A stretch of 46,986 bases of DNA from a virus: IMG/VR virus record IMGVR_UViG_3300033148_001429, positions 1-46,986 of that record; one strand, 5' to 3'. The notes under the pieces are model-generated. The model was not told the DNA's origin, did no database searches, and saw only the letters and a list, made by a program, of their open reading frames with translations. Positions 38,787 to 46,750 of the stretch are shown here, piece by piece; the stretch's first letter is position 1; the number at the start of each line of letters is the position of its first letter. Both the position numbers and the translations under genes were made by a program.

Positions 38787-39281
38787 CTATTCCTCATCAT
38801 CATCCTTGGACTGCTCGGCCTCCCACTCTTCGTCTTCCTTTATTTCTGCTTTTTCTGCTTCGGCGGCAAGAAAATCAATATCAAGTGGAGCGGGTCCGAC
38901 AAATTCCTCATAGAGATTAATTTGCACTCCCATAAGCTCACCATCTCTCGCAAGTTTCTTGAGAGTTTTTGCAAATTGGCAAATCTTCATTTCTTTCTCC
39001 GAGAGAGGATTATCAATTGGCTCATCAACGCGCTGTAGCAAGTTTACTGCAGTCCCAGTACCTTCAATATACTTCCCTTCTTCATCAAATTCAGGATCAA
39101 TAACCTGCCTCCATTGAAGTCCGCTTTGAGTAATCTGGAGACCGTATTTGATAATTTCGTCAGTAGTAAATTCTAACTTAGTTCGGCAATCTTCCCAAAC
39201 CTTATTTTGTGCCCAATTGCCCTTCGCCGGGATCATGGAAAGCAGAATGAATCTATCTATGAGATGAAGTTTTTCTAACAT
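38787..39281 (-). CDS. Hypothetical acidic-tailed protein, 164 residues
   Basis: ATG 39281 with GGAGGGGG upstream. The N-terminal MLEKLHLIDRFILLSMIPAK is helical; the middle contains EEGKYIEGTGTAVNLLQRVD; the last 30 residues are nearly all acidic (EIKEDEEWEAEQSKDDDEE). No family recognised. An acidic tail at this position could suggest a scaffold or decoration partner. Confidence 0.5.
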   Translation of the reverse strand: MLEKLHLIDRFILLSMIPAKGNWAQNKVWEDCRTKLEFTTDEIIKYGLQITQSGLQWRQVIDPEFDEEGKYIEGTGTAVNLLQRVDEPIDNPLSEKEMKICQFAKTLKKLARDGELMGVQINLYEEFVGPAPLDIDFLAAEAEKAEIKEDEEWEAEQSKDDDEE

Positions 39282-39341
39282 ATTATATTCCCCCTCCTAT
39301 TGGGTGAACGCTATTGGTGAAACTAAATTTTTGTTATACTG

Positions 39342-39370
39342 ATTATACACAAAATTGGTGCTGCGGTCCA
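39342..39370 (-). promoter_or_regulatory. Possible promoter before 39281
   Basis: On the minus strand, TGGACC (39365-39370), 17 bases, TATAAT (39342-39347). The -10 is perfect, preceded by TG; the -35 is weak. It could be an internal late promoter. Confidence 0.4.
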
Positions 39371-39381
39371 GCTATTTATTC

Positions 39382-40758
39382 CTATGCCGATTGAACAAAA
39401 CCACTATTACCGACAGGGCTCCAGTAACAGTGCCAGTGAATTTTGCCGTCTTTTATGCCAGCACTATCGTCGCTTAATAATCTAATATATGTATCTGTCC
39501 CTGCCTCTGGCACAATAATAGAAGCAACCTCAGGTTCTTTATAGCTTGTATTCTCGATGACTTGTGGAGTTGCGGAGGTTCGAGCGACCATAGCATCACT
39601 GGCGTCTGATACCTTTCCGATAAATGAACCGGCTGGAAGAGAATTAAGAGAAACGGTTGTTGTAAGATTGGTTGTATTCCCACCAGCCACTACTTCCAGT
39701 TTGCAATTTCCAAGTTCTGCGTTCAATGCCTCCGTAACATGCCCGAAAATACGATCAATCTTAACAATATCTGTTACTTTAAAAAGATTGAATGCAGTAC
39801 TATTATCAGTAAACTCAATATCTTTATACACTATGTTATCGTATGTATAATTACTCCATACGAAAGAATCATCCGCATCAATTTTTGCACCATCGCCGCC
39901 GCCACTTACACAGTCAATGGCCGTGCCATTCGTGCATCCGGCATCAATAACATAGCCACCGCTTGCATGGCCTTGGCTTGAACACTTTCTAAATCGTGTC
40001 TTATCAGCATTATTCGTTACCCAATATCCGATGCTTGTATCAGCGGGTGTACCACCAGTGCAGCACTTTTCCAGCTTAACCGTATCGGCTTGAATCTTAA
40101 ATGCAGCAACAAGCGGATCGCTAGATCGACAATCAATTAGCACTGACCCTGCGCCAGTGATATCGAATCCCAGGTTGGCGCTGTGCCCACAGGGCACACG
40201 GCAATTCCGAATATAAGCCCAAGTGCCAGAGATTACCGCGCCCGTTCCAGTAGATATTGGGTTAAGGCGCAATGCTCCGCCCTGACTACGAACAATACAG
40301 TAATCACCTGAGACTGTAAGTGGTGTTCCCGAATCACCAGCAATGATTACGCCTGGTTCGCATATCAATGCCATCGAATCTTTACTCATTACTACATTCT
40401 CAGTATACGTCCCGGCTTTGACTAGAATCGTGTCTCCAGCAGCCGCCGTAGTAATTGCAGCTCCTATTGATTTCTTCGCAGTCGCAGGAGTTAGCCCATC
40501 ACCGGTATCATCAGATTGTGCCGCATCAACGCAGTATGTTACGCCATTAGAAATTATAGCATGTTCTCGTTCTATTTCAGATATAGATTCTATCACATCT
40601 GATATAGCTTCGAGTGAATCAGTTGTTGTATTATAGTTAGATACATCTCCACCAATAGCTAGAAGTTGAGCCAATACAGATTCATCAATAACTTGCAATA
40701 AAGATGTATCGGCATCCTGCATTAAATATTGAAGATTTGCATTTCTTTTGCCTTGCAT
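39382..40758 (-). CDS. Beta-helix appendage protein among head genes, 458 residues
   Basis: ATG 40758 with AGGAAAAT upstream. An N-terminal helical anchor (MQGKRNANLQYLMQDADTSL and SDVIESISEIEREH) precedes a parallel beta-helix starting VDAAQSDDTGDGLTPATAKK with the DUF1565-type 'GDTILVKAGTYTENV' core, then many short Gly/Asn coils. The end is a small beta domain (GIKDGKIHWHCYWSPVG). Such proteins decorate capsids or form appendages and may bind sugars. The DTG/ATA signature also occurs in the tail fibre at 20253, suggesting related folds. Confidence 0.65.
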   Translation of the reverse strand: MQGKRNANLQYLMQDADTSLLQVIDESVLAQLLAIGGDVSNYNTTTDSLEAISDVIESISEIEREHAIISNGVTYCVDAAQSDDTGDGLTPATAKKSIGAAITTAAAGDTILVKAGTYTENVVMSKDSMALICEPGVIIAGDSGTPLTVSGDYCIVRSQGGALRLNPISTGTGAVISGTWAYIRNCRVPCGHSANLGFDITGAGSVLIDCRSSDPLVAAFKIQADTVKLEKCCTGGTPADTSIGYWVTNNADKTRFRKCSSQGHASGGYVIDAGCTNGTAIDCVSGGGDGAKIDADDSFVWSNYTYDNIVYKDIEFTDNSTAFNLFKVTDIVKIDRIFGHVTEALNAELGNCKLEVVAGGNTTNLTTTVSLNSLPAGSFIGKVSDASDAMVARTSATPQVIENTSYKEPEVASIIVPEAGTDTYIRLLSDDSAGIKDGKIHWHCYWSPVGNSGFVQSA

Positions 40759-40764
40759 ATTTTC

Positions 40765-41160
40765 CTAGAACGGCGTTAGATAGGCATAAACAGTGATTGT
40801 TTCACCATTAGGTGTTGCAGCCTGTTTACAGCGAATGAGATAAAATGGGAATCCATCATCGGTCGTATCATATTTATTGCTAGTGGCTGTTGCTGTAATA
40901 GAGGTCCCTATAAGAAATACTCCCGTATCTCCAACTGCCGCTGTTGCTGATGGGCTACCATACAGCGTGATTACAACGTCTTTATTGGAAGCATTGAACG
41001 CGCCATAGGTTAACTTAGGTTTACCCCTAGCATCAACAACCATTGTATGATAATCGGTGTCATCGGCAGCATATGTTCCCGTAATATATGCTGGAATCTG
41101 TACTTGTTGCGCAGTAATAGTGCTTTCGGCTACGCTCCCAATAATTGCTGTGTCTGCCAT
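40765..41160 (-). CDS. Small beta-rich structural protein, 131 residues
   Basis: ATG 41160 with AGGAGAG upstream. Sequence of strands with Ala/Thr/Gly (MADTAIIGSVAESTITAQQV; DVVITLYGSPSATAAVGDTG). It lies between a fibre-like and a beta-helix protein and may be a linker or decoration. No family recognised. Confidence 0.5.
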   Translation of the reverse strand: MADTAIIGSVAESTITAQQVQIPAYITGTYAADDTDYHTMVVDARGKPKLTYGAFNASNKDVVITLYGSPSATAAVGDTGVFLIGTSITATATSNKYDTTDDGFPFYLIRCKQAATPNGETITVYAYLTPF

Positions 41161-41182
41161 AAGACACTCTCCTATTAAAAGA

Positions 41183-41206
41183 GGGCGGGGTGATTAAACC
41201 CCGCCC
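41183..41206 (-). terminator. Intrinsic terminator-like hairpin
   Basis: A perfect 9-bp stem GGGCGGGGT / ACCCCGCCC with loop gattaa lies just after the gene ending at 41215. On the minus strand it is followed by tcttttaata, a modest T-tract, fitting a weak intrinsic terminator between genes. Confidence 0.65.
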
Positions 41207-41214
41207 ATTAATCA

Positions 41215-42900
41215 TTAATTAAGGTAAGTTGCTTCAAATTCAGCGTAGATTACTGGGTTTACAGTAGAGCCACCATCGTCAGTGATACAAATTCCAATAA
41301 CGTCATCTGCGGCAACAGCCAGAGGAGTACTCGGAGTGAATGTATCGTTATACTGAGAAGCTGTCCATGTAAACTCTTCTGTAAAGACACCAGTAGTGAA
41401 GTTTCCGACTACAAATTGAATGGCTTGGTCATGAACTGTGTCGCCCATGTCTGTCATTCGGATTTTTCCAATTGTCGCTTTGAACGGAGCACTAAACGAA
41501 TCAGAGCCAGCAACAATGATAAATGGCTCATCCTTAGCAACAGAATCAATCAATGGGGTTTGGGTAAGCTGCGCGCCTGTGAGTACATACTGCACCCAAT
41601 ACGCTTCTTGCCCATCATATGTCGCCATAACCCAGTCAGAGGGTGGTGCAAAACTAATCGTTCCAACTCTTGTCAAGGACTGTAAACCATCTTGCGCTAC
41701 CGAATCAGTATTATCAAAAATCGTTGTTATGTCAGACCACGTATCGGCCCCAGTGCTATATTGCCACTTTCCACCATCGCCACCCCATGTTGCTAAGGCA
41801 CCTGCGCCAGAAGCGAGGTCATTGAAACCGAATTCACAGAATTTGCTATCGAATCCGATTGCAAATGCGTCTCCGGCCTCCTCTGCGTCTGCATCTGGAA
41901 GCAACTGATAGTTGTTCGTCCAATCAACGCCACCAGAAAGGAGAGCTGATGTACTAAGATCATCCCATGTAGTCGATGTCAAATCGTATACCTTCACGTA
42001 TACGGTCCCACCGCCATCATTATATTGATTTGTTGTGCTATCAGGAACGCCACCAGCCATACCACCAGAGTTAGTAAACAGGCCATCAGTATCTTCACCG
42101 GCAAGACCAACGGCAAAACTCCACCAAGTCTTGTAAGAATCGGTCATTAGAAAGTCTGCGCTTGCACCAGCATCAGGAATGGTATACGTTCTCGCGCCAC
42201 TCTGAGTGGCGACGTTAATGTTAGTAATCGTATCGCCACTATTATCTTCCATAGTTAACGTGGTTGTACCACTATTAGTTGTAGCTGGATATAATTCAAG
42301 CGTTCCTGCTGTAGCATCAAGTCCAACAGAGAGCGTTCCAGAACAACCAAGTGTTCCAGTAATAGCAGTATCACCAACAAAACTAAATCCGCCTGTAGTG
42401 GTCCAGGTGACTGCTTTACCTGATCCTGCATGAGTAATTGCAACCGCGCCAGTTGTATCTGTAACGGCAATCTTCATATATGCGCCAGAATCAAAACCGA
42501 TTTGGGTGGCAGCACCATAAATTGTTGCCAATGTAGAAGCAGCGATATTAGTTGTCGCGGCAGTGATGCCCATTGTAGAACAACCACCACCAACTGTTAG
42601 GCTGGCAACATCGTCACTGCTGAAACTTAAAGCAGCGTAACTGTCTTGATCTGCATCTTCAATTGCTAGCGTGGGCTGCGTTGTTCCATTCAGATATCCG
42701 TAATCTGATCCAGCAGTAGCGAGCAACATAACTGGGACATCAGTTGCACCGCCAGTTGGGAAATCTACTAAAAGCAGATTGGCATTCGGATCTGAAGAAT
42801 CCCATTCAAGTTTTGCCACGCCACCAAATTGAACGGGAGCATCATCTCTTAATTGAACTGGTTGATATTTTGCGCTTGCGCGTCGTCTTCCTCTAGCCAT
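41215..42900 (-). CDS. Large fibre-like structural protein, 561 residues
   Basis: ATG 42900 with AAGGAGG upstream. A basic head peptide (MARGRRRASAKYQPVQLRDD) precedes long Gly/Thr/Ala-rich repeats (TTGAVAITHAGSGKAVTWTT; TAGTLELYPATTNSGTTTLT), then a compact C-terminal beta domain (SDWVMATYDGQEAYWVQYVL; FTTGVFTEEFTWTASQYNDT). The repeats suggest a trimeric shaft. Located next to the capsid genes, it may be a head fibre. Confidence 0.6.
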   Translation of the reverse strand: MARGRRRASAKYQPVQLRDDAPVQFGGVAKLEWDSSDPNANLLLVDFPTGGATDVPVMLLATAGSDYGYLNGTTQPTLAIEDADQDSYAALSFSSDDVASLTVGGGCSTMGITAATTNIAASTLATIYGAATQIGFDSGAYMKIAVTDTTGAVAITHAGSGKAVTWTTTGGFSFVGDTAITGTLGCSGTLSVGLDATAGTLELYPATTNSGTTTLTMEDNSGDTITNINVATQSGARTYTIPDAGASADFLMTDSYKTWWSFAVGLAGEDTDGLFTNSGGMAGGVPDSTTNQYNDGGGTVYVKVYDLTSTTWDDLSTSALLSGGVDWTNNYQLLPDADAEEAGDAFAIGFDSKFCEFGFNDLASGAGALATWGGDGGKWQYSTGADTWSDITTIFDNTDSVAQDGLQSLTRVGTISFAPPSDWVMATYDGQEAYWVQYVLTGAQLTQTPLIDSVAKDEPFIIVAGSDSFSAPFKATIGKIRMTDMGDTVHDQAIQFVVGNFTTGVFTEEFTWTASQYNDTFTPSTPLAVAADDVIGICITDDGGSTVNPVIYAEFEATYLN

Positions 42901-42958
42901 TATTACCTCCTTAGAGGTCTTCCATTGCCGCCACGCTATGTGATGACAGGGTTTTGCT

Positions 42959-42996
42959 GGCCGGGGCTCTGCGGGGGAGTACAGTAGACCCCGGCC
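42959..42996 (-). terminator. GC-rich hairpin in the capsid-fibre gap
   Basis: An 8-bp stem GGCCGGGG / CCCCGGCC with a 22-base loop lies between the capsid gene end and the fibre gene start. No T-run. It forms part of a non-coding stretch 42901-43343 that also holds a broken small gene and two further hairpins. Confidence 0.4.
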
Positions 42997-43067
42997 CTTC
43001 CTTTACTCGGCCCATTCATGGGCGAGCAGGGTGATACGTTTCCAAGCTAGAATACTGGATGCCCATT

Positions 43068-43247
43068 TCAGGTAAGCCCCGTAGTTAAAATGACGTTATT
43101 ACGCTTTGCGCCTGAGTTTCTTGCTGGAATACAAAGCCTTCTTAGTTACCTGAAAATTGTAATTCTTGATACATTAGCTAATTTTGCCAATTTATGAGAA
43201 TTTAATTCGTCCTCTAGATATCTCGTATGCAACCATTCTTCATTCAT
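43068..43247 (-). pseudogene. Helix-turn-helix fragment with in-frame TAA
   Basis: ATG 43247 has a strong CAGGAGGAATA upstream. It reads MNEEWLHTRYLEDELNSHKL then AKLANVSRITIFR and TAA at 43146-43148. Past the stop in the same frame, LRRLCIPARNSGAKRNNVIL continues to a TGA at 43068. The first part is a typical helix-turn-helix of the kind found in homing or HNH endonucleases. The stop would replace a Tyr (TAT/TAC). It is probably a dead relic of a mobile endonuclease. Confidence 0.5.
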
Positions 43248-43267
43248 TATTCCTCCTGTGGGATATA

Positions 43268-43333
43268 CAGGGGGTGCCACTGGAGGGTATCACCCCCTGC
43301 TATCTATTGCATTCTGGGAAGCTATCCCAGAAT
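43268..43333 (-). terminator. Two tandem hairpins after the capsid gene
   Basis: First met by the minus-strand transcript is ATTCTGGGA / TCCCAGAAT (43311-43333, 9 bp, 5-base loop). The second is CAGGGGGTG / CACCCCCTG (43268-43299, 9 bp, 14-base loop). They lie just beyond the capsid stop at 43344, where phages often place stabilising stems or partial terminators that boost capsid expression. No T-run is seen. Confidence 0.55.
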
Positions 43334-43343
43334 ATATTTAGAT

Positions 43344-44273
43344 CTAACTAACTATTGTTTCAAATCTATAACCAAGATTACTCGCGCAGACCTTCATATC
43401 CTGCATGACCGTAGCCGCATAGAAGGTAGTCTTCCTATCAGCTGGTCGCCATGTCCAGATTTTCAAGCCTTCGGACTGGAATATGTATCCCGCACTAGCA
43501 GAGTAGGGATCTGGAGTTGGAGAACCATCAACGTAAAGAAGAACTGCATCAGCTCCCCAAACGTTACTGTAGGACGCCGTTTGGCCCTCATTCGCTGTAT
43601 TCTTAATTGTTTTGCCAACAAGAATCTTGGGAAGATCGAATGCGTCTTGCGCATCAGAAATTTTCACGCTCGCGCGCTCATTAGATCCCAAGAAGTCCAG
43701 CATAGTGGGGTTATTGCGAAGTTCCTTCCATACTTGGTTGCCCAGCACAAGCACATTTGGCGTCATGCCAGTAGCAGATTCAATAGTATAGCCAGCGTCG
43801 ATAATGTCTTGAATGGGGTTACTGTTCGTTTTATCTGACCAATCAATAGCAGTCGTATCGTTAGTTCCCCAAGAATCTGCGAACACTACAGACGCAGTAT
43901 CAATCTCTCGTTTTAGCTCAACACGTTTAGCGCAGAATTGAGCCTTAGTCAATTTGAGTGCTTTCTTAAATGCACCAGTCGCGTTATTATAAGTTCGGTC
44001 AGGAAGCTCAGTAGCTTGACCGATCTCTTCAGTAGACCATGTATCACTCGAAATACGATACCCGTCAACTGGATAATTACCACCGGGCGGAATAACCGCA
44101 GCAGTGTCGCGGAACTGGTCATCTTGATCGAAGATAGCATATTTACCTGATTCCACGCCAAAAGTATTAACAATCGGGAGGATTTGGTCGTAGATAGCGT
44201 CTGGATTTTTATAACCAATAACTAGATTGGTTAGCAATCCATCTACATGAACATCATTATGGGTTGGGAGCAT
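43344..44273 (-). CDS. Major capsid protein
   Basis: ATG 44273 with AAAGGTGAT upstream. 309 residues. The N-terminus (MLPTHNDVHVDGLLTNLVIG) and the C-terminal strand region (LPKILVGKTIKNTANEGQTA; WGADAVLLYVDGS; TTFYAATVMQDMKVCASNLG) resemble coat proteins that sit after a Mu-like protease and a decoration protein. The middle (TPNVLVLGNQVWKELRNNPT) is the typical 'NVLVLGxxVWxxLRxxP' stretch. It makes the icosahedral shell, probably via the HK97 fold, which the sequence alone does not prove. Confidence 0.88.
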   Translation of the reverse strand: MLPTHNDVHVDGLLTNLVIGYKNPDAIYDQILPIVNTFGVESGKYAIFDQDDQFRDTAAVIPPGGNYPVDGYRISSDTWSTEEIGQATELPDRTYNNATGAFKKALKLTKAQFCAKRVELKREIDTASVVFADSWGTNDTTAIDWSDKTNSNPIQDIIDAGYTIESATGMTPNVLVLGNQVWKELRNNPTMLDFLGSNERASVKISDAQDAFDLPKILVGKTIKNTANEGQTASYSNVWGADAVLLYVDGSPTPDPYSASAGYIFQSEGLKIWTWRPADRKTTFYAATVMQDMKVCASNLGYRFETIVS

Positions 44274-44289
44274 TCTATATCACCTTTCC

Positions 44290-44679
44290 TTAGCCTGCGA
44301 TCATTTGCATAGGAGTAATGAGAACTTGAATAATATCTCCAGCCGCAGTACTGGCCTCAAGCGCAATTGCTCCATAAGTTTTTGTATCGGTCGTTGTAAC
44401 AACGCCTTTACCCTCTGAGTCAGAAGTCAGTCTATCGCCAGCGGCAATCGCGCCTGCGTTGCCGTCAACGACCAATTTTGAGATCCCACCATAACCGAGC
44501 AAGGCTCCCTTGCCAGCGGTATCAGGATCATCTTGCAAAATACCAATAATATCAGAAGTGTCTCCTGTGGCATGCAAGAGTTGACTATCAGTATCTGAAT
44601 ACATAAAACAATATTGATGAGAACTCAAGTCTTCGCCCGCTTCGCGGCTTACTGTTCGTAGATCAAGAGATCCAGCCAT
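44290..44679 (-). CDS. Capsid decoration protein (DUF2190-like)
   Basis: ATG 44679 with AAAGGTGAAT upstream. 129 residues, beta-rich with Gly-rich loops (MAGSLDLRTVSREAGEDLSS; GAIAAGDRLTSDSEGKGVVT; GAIALEASTAAGDIIQVLIT). The 'AIAAGDRL' and 'GDIIQVLI' units match small capsid-stabilising proteins found between protease and capsid genes. Position fits. Confidence 0.75.
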   Translation of the reverse strand: MAGSLDLRTVSREAGEDLSSHQYCFMYSDTDSQLLHATGDTSDIIGILQDDPDTAGKGALLGYGGISKLVVDGNAGAIAAGDRLTSDSEGKGVVTTTDTKTYGAIALEASTAAGDIIQVLITPMQMIAG

Positions 44680-44681
44680 TG

Positions 44682-46073
44682 TTATTCACCTTTCCCTAAC
44701 GCAATTACTTTTGTGTAAGCTTCTGCAAGTCCAATACCATCTTTAGCCGCAAGAGTCTTCGCGGCCTTCAGATCTGCATCGTCCTCATCATCTGCTGAAT
44801 TATCAGAATCGCTTCCGATTTCATTACCAAGATCAACTACAACTTCACCCTCACTAAGTAAATTCTTAACTTCGTCGGGGGCTTTGTCATATAGATCCTC
44901 AAACTTCGTTTTATCGGCTGGGCGCAGCTTGCCATCTCGAATCATCTGGCTTAGGAATCTATCGCGCTCTGCAAGCCGATTAACCTCTTCTAACTTAACA
45001 ACGCGATCTGCGAGTGTTTCTTTCTCGTCTTCAAGCGCCTTCTTTTCTTCTTCGAGCTTCTTGGCTTTCGCTTGCTCCTCTTCGAGCTTCTTAGCAGTCG
45101 CTAATTTCTCTTCAAGGACCTTGCTATCTTCCTCGCCAGCCTCTTCAAGCTTCTTCTCGCTCTCTTCAGCCGCAGTGCTCAATGTTGCAATGTGAGCTTT
45201 AAGAGCCTCCATCACATCGGTATCCTCTTCGAGCTTGACTCCTAGTTCTACTAGCAGTTCCCGAATCTGATCCATTTCTTCCACCTCACTTAATTTATTT
45301 GCTTCGTTGCCTTCATCGGTCTCCATAGCGCTGACCGTTTCAGCTCCTAGTGTTTCTTTTCCCATGGCATTAAGTACCGCCGAAACAATTTTATGAACTA
45401 ATGATTGTGTTTCCTCTGCTTTGATTACCATTTTTCCATACGAAGGATGAAAATAATCTCCTTCTCTTAAAATTTCAATTCTAGATGGGGGATTGCCGTC
45501 TTCATCGAGTTCAACAGCGGTCATTCCCTTAACAAATGGTCTGTTGGTTAATGTAGCGGCAATTAGAACGTTCTTAGTCACTTTGCCGTTCTCGCCATTA
45601 ACATCATCACCAAATTCGGAGGAAATATATTTGTAAACTTCATTTGCAATGAGATTTATTCCGGTTTTATTCCATTTAACCATAGCCCATAGGGCTTGTT
45701 TACCGGGTTGTGTAGACGATGGGCCAAGCTCAAGTCCTTCAATCCATGCGACAGCCCCGCGATCAGGTTCATGGGCAATATCTATAGCCACTTTGACCCC
45801 GCGCACACCGTCATTGAAATTTTTGACGATTTCACTTAGCCTTGTGACTTCGGCTAAGAGAGTGTTGCTGCCTTTATTTTCTTCTGCCATAGAACTCTCC
45901 TTTACTTTAGACAACGCAGTGGCTATTGCGATGCCAGCACATTCTGATTCACTTTTCCCACCTTTAGCGATACATGATTTTAATATATTATTAGCTATTG
46001 AAATAGCCTTATTTCTCTGCTTTACAGTCAAAGATTTAAATGAATTCGGATATGAATCTGCGCTCCAGGGCAT
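44682..46073 (-). CDS. Prohead protease-scaffold fusion (Mu gpI-like)
   Basis: ATG 46073 with TTAGGAG upstream. Three parts. Residues 1-60 form a small helical domain (MPWSADSYPNSFKSLTVKQR; CAGIAIATALSK) often fused to phage head proteases. Residues about 80-240 are a Mu gpI-like protease (DIAHEPDRGAVAWIEGLELG; LWAMVKWNKTG; NEVYKYISSEF; LIAATLTNRPFVKGM). Residues about 270-430 are a Lys/Glu coiled-coil scaffold, ending acidic. In Mu-like heads this single gene provides protease and scaffold. First gene of the leftward late block. Confidence 0.85.
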   Translation of the reverse strand: MPWSADSYPNSFKSLTVKQRNKAISIANNILKSCIAKGGKSESECAGIAIATALSKVKESSMAEENKGSNTLLAEVTRLSEIVKNFNDGVRGVKVAIDIAHEPDRGAVAWIEGLELGPSSTQPGKQALWAMVKWNKTGINLIANEVYKYISSEFGDDVNGENGKVTKNVLIAATLTNRPFVKGMTAVELDEDGNPPSRIEILREGDYFHPSYGKMVIKAEETQSLVHKIVSAVLNAMGKETLGAETVSAMETDEGNEANKLSEVEEMDQIRELLVELGVKLEEDTDVMEALKAHIATLSTAAEESEKKLEEAGEEDSKVLEEKLATAKKLEEEQAKAKKLEEEKKALEDEKETLADRVVKLEEVNRLAERDRFLSQMIRDGKLRPADKTKFEDLYDKAPDEVKNLLSEGEVVVDLGNEIGSDSDNSADDEDDADLKAAKTLAAKDGIGLAEAYTKVIALGKGE

Positions 46074-46089
46074 ATAGCACTCCTAATGC

Positions 46090-46118
46090 TTGACTTTTGT
46101 TGTTGTTTTTGCTATACT
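46090..46118 (+). promoter_or_regulatory. Rightward promoter, phage-type TTGACTTTT...TATACT
   Basis: TTGACT (46090-46095), 17 bases, TATACT (46113-46118). Same pattern as 14183 and 46300. It drives the small plus-strand genes at the right end, while the late block starts divergently just upstream at 46073. Confidence 0.8.
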
Positions 46119-46139
46119 AATGGCTAAAAGGGAGGAACA

Positions 46140-46289
46140 ATGATCGGGAAATATACAATTATCTGTCTCGGAACAGTAATGGTTATCGGCGGAATCCTCG
46201 GATGGCGCCTTGGATTTGTTGGAATACCAATTAGTTTTCTCGTGGGGGCAATTGCCGGTTGGGTGGGCTACACGCTAGATAATCGATAG
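46140..46289 (+). CDS. Small membrane protein with two helices, 49 residues
   Basis: ATG 46140 with GGGAGGAAC upstream. Residues 5-22 and 26-44 are hydrophobic with Gly-rich packing (YTIICLGTVMVIGGILGW; GIPISFLVGAIAGWVGY), short charged ends. It is likely an inner-membrane protein. No family recognised; role unknown. Confidence 0.6.
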   Translation: MIGKYTIICLGTVMVIGGILGWRLGFVGIPISFLVGAIAGWVGYTLDNR

Positions 46290-46299
46290 CATATAAGTG

Positions 46300-46328
46300 T
46301 TGACTTTTACTGTGGCATTTGTTATACT
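46300..46328 (+). promoter_or_regulatory. Second rightward promoter, same pattern
   Basis: TTGACT (46300-46305), 17 bases, TATACT (46323-46328). Shares TTGACTTTTAC with 14183 and GTTATACTAATGA-type context with 46090. It precedes the zinc-ribbon gene by about 165 bases. Confidence 0.8.
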
Positions 46329-46397
46329 AATGACCAAATAATGAGGTGGCTATAAAAGTGCTACAATCTGTTCCAAGGCGACGGTCTTGTTTCGGGA

Positions 46398-46487
46398 GTG
46401 ACACACTACGCTGAATCGCCGCAGATAGGGCCGACGCCGTGCGAGAAGCAACAAATATCGCTGGCATCAGAGAGGTACAACGACTAG
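46398..46487 (+). CDS. Possible 29-residue protein
   Basis: The frame MTHYAESPQIGPTPCEKQQI and nine more residues ends just before the next ribosome binding site. GGGA upstream is a weak site. The frame also stays open for about 18 codons upstream without a start (CYNLFQGDGLVSGV), so the gene may be truncated or frameshifted. Confidence 0.35.
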   Translation: MTHYAESPQIGPTPCEKQQISLASERYND

Positions 46488-46496
46488 GAGGGCGAG

Positions 46497-46736
46497 ATGA
46501 GTGTTACTAAACGACCGAAGCGCGTTGACATTGTTGATCATGAGGTCATAGAATCCTATCCATCATATGTTTGTCCATCTTGTCACACTGAATATGTTGG
46601 TTCGGGTCCTGGGAAACGAACCATACGTTTTCGATGCCTGTGCGGTCAAGAGTTGATTGTCAACAAGAGAACGATTAGGTGGGATGATGATCAATTCGAT
46701 TGGGCCGCACCTAGAGCGGCGAGTGAGCGGGCTTGA
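46497..46736 (+). CDS. Zinc-ribbon protein, 79 residues
   Basis: ATG 46497 with AGGAGGGCGAG upstream. Two CxxC pairs, VCPSCHTEY and FRCLCGQEL, separated by a basic strand (GPGKRTIRF), form a zinc ribbon like small RNA-polymerase- or nucleic-acid-binding proteins. Tail ERA is short. Function unknown. Confidence 0.6.
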   Translation: MSVTKRPKRVDIVDHEVIESYPSYVCPSCHTEYVGSGPGKRTIRFRCLCGQELIVNKRTIRWDDDQFDWAAPRAASERA

Positions 46737-46750
46737 GAAAGGGAGGAACG

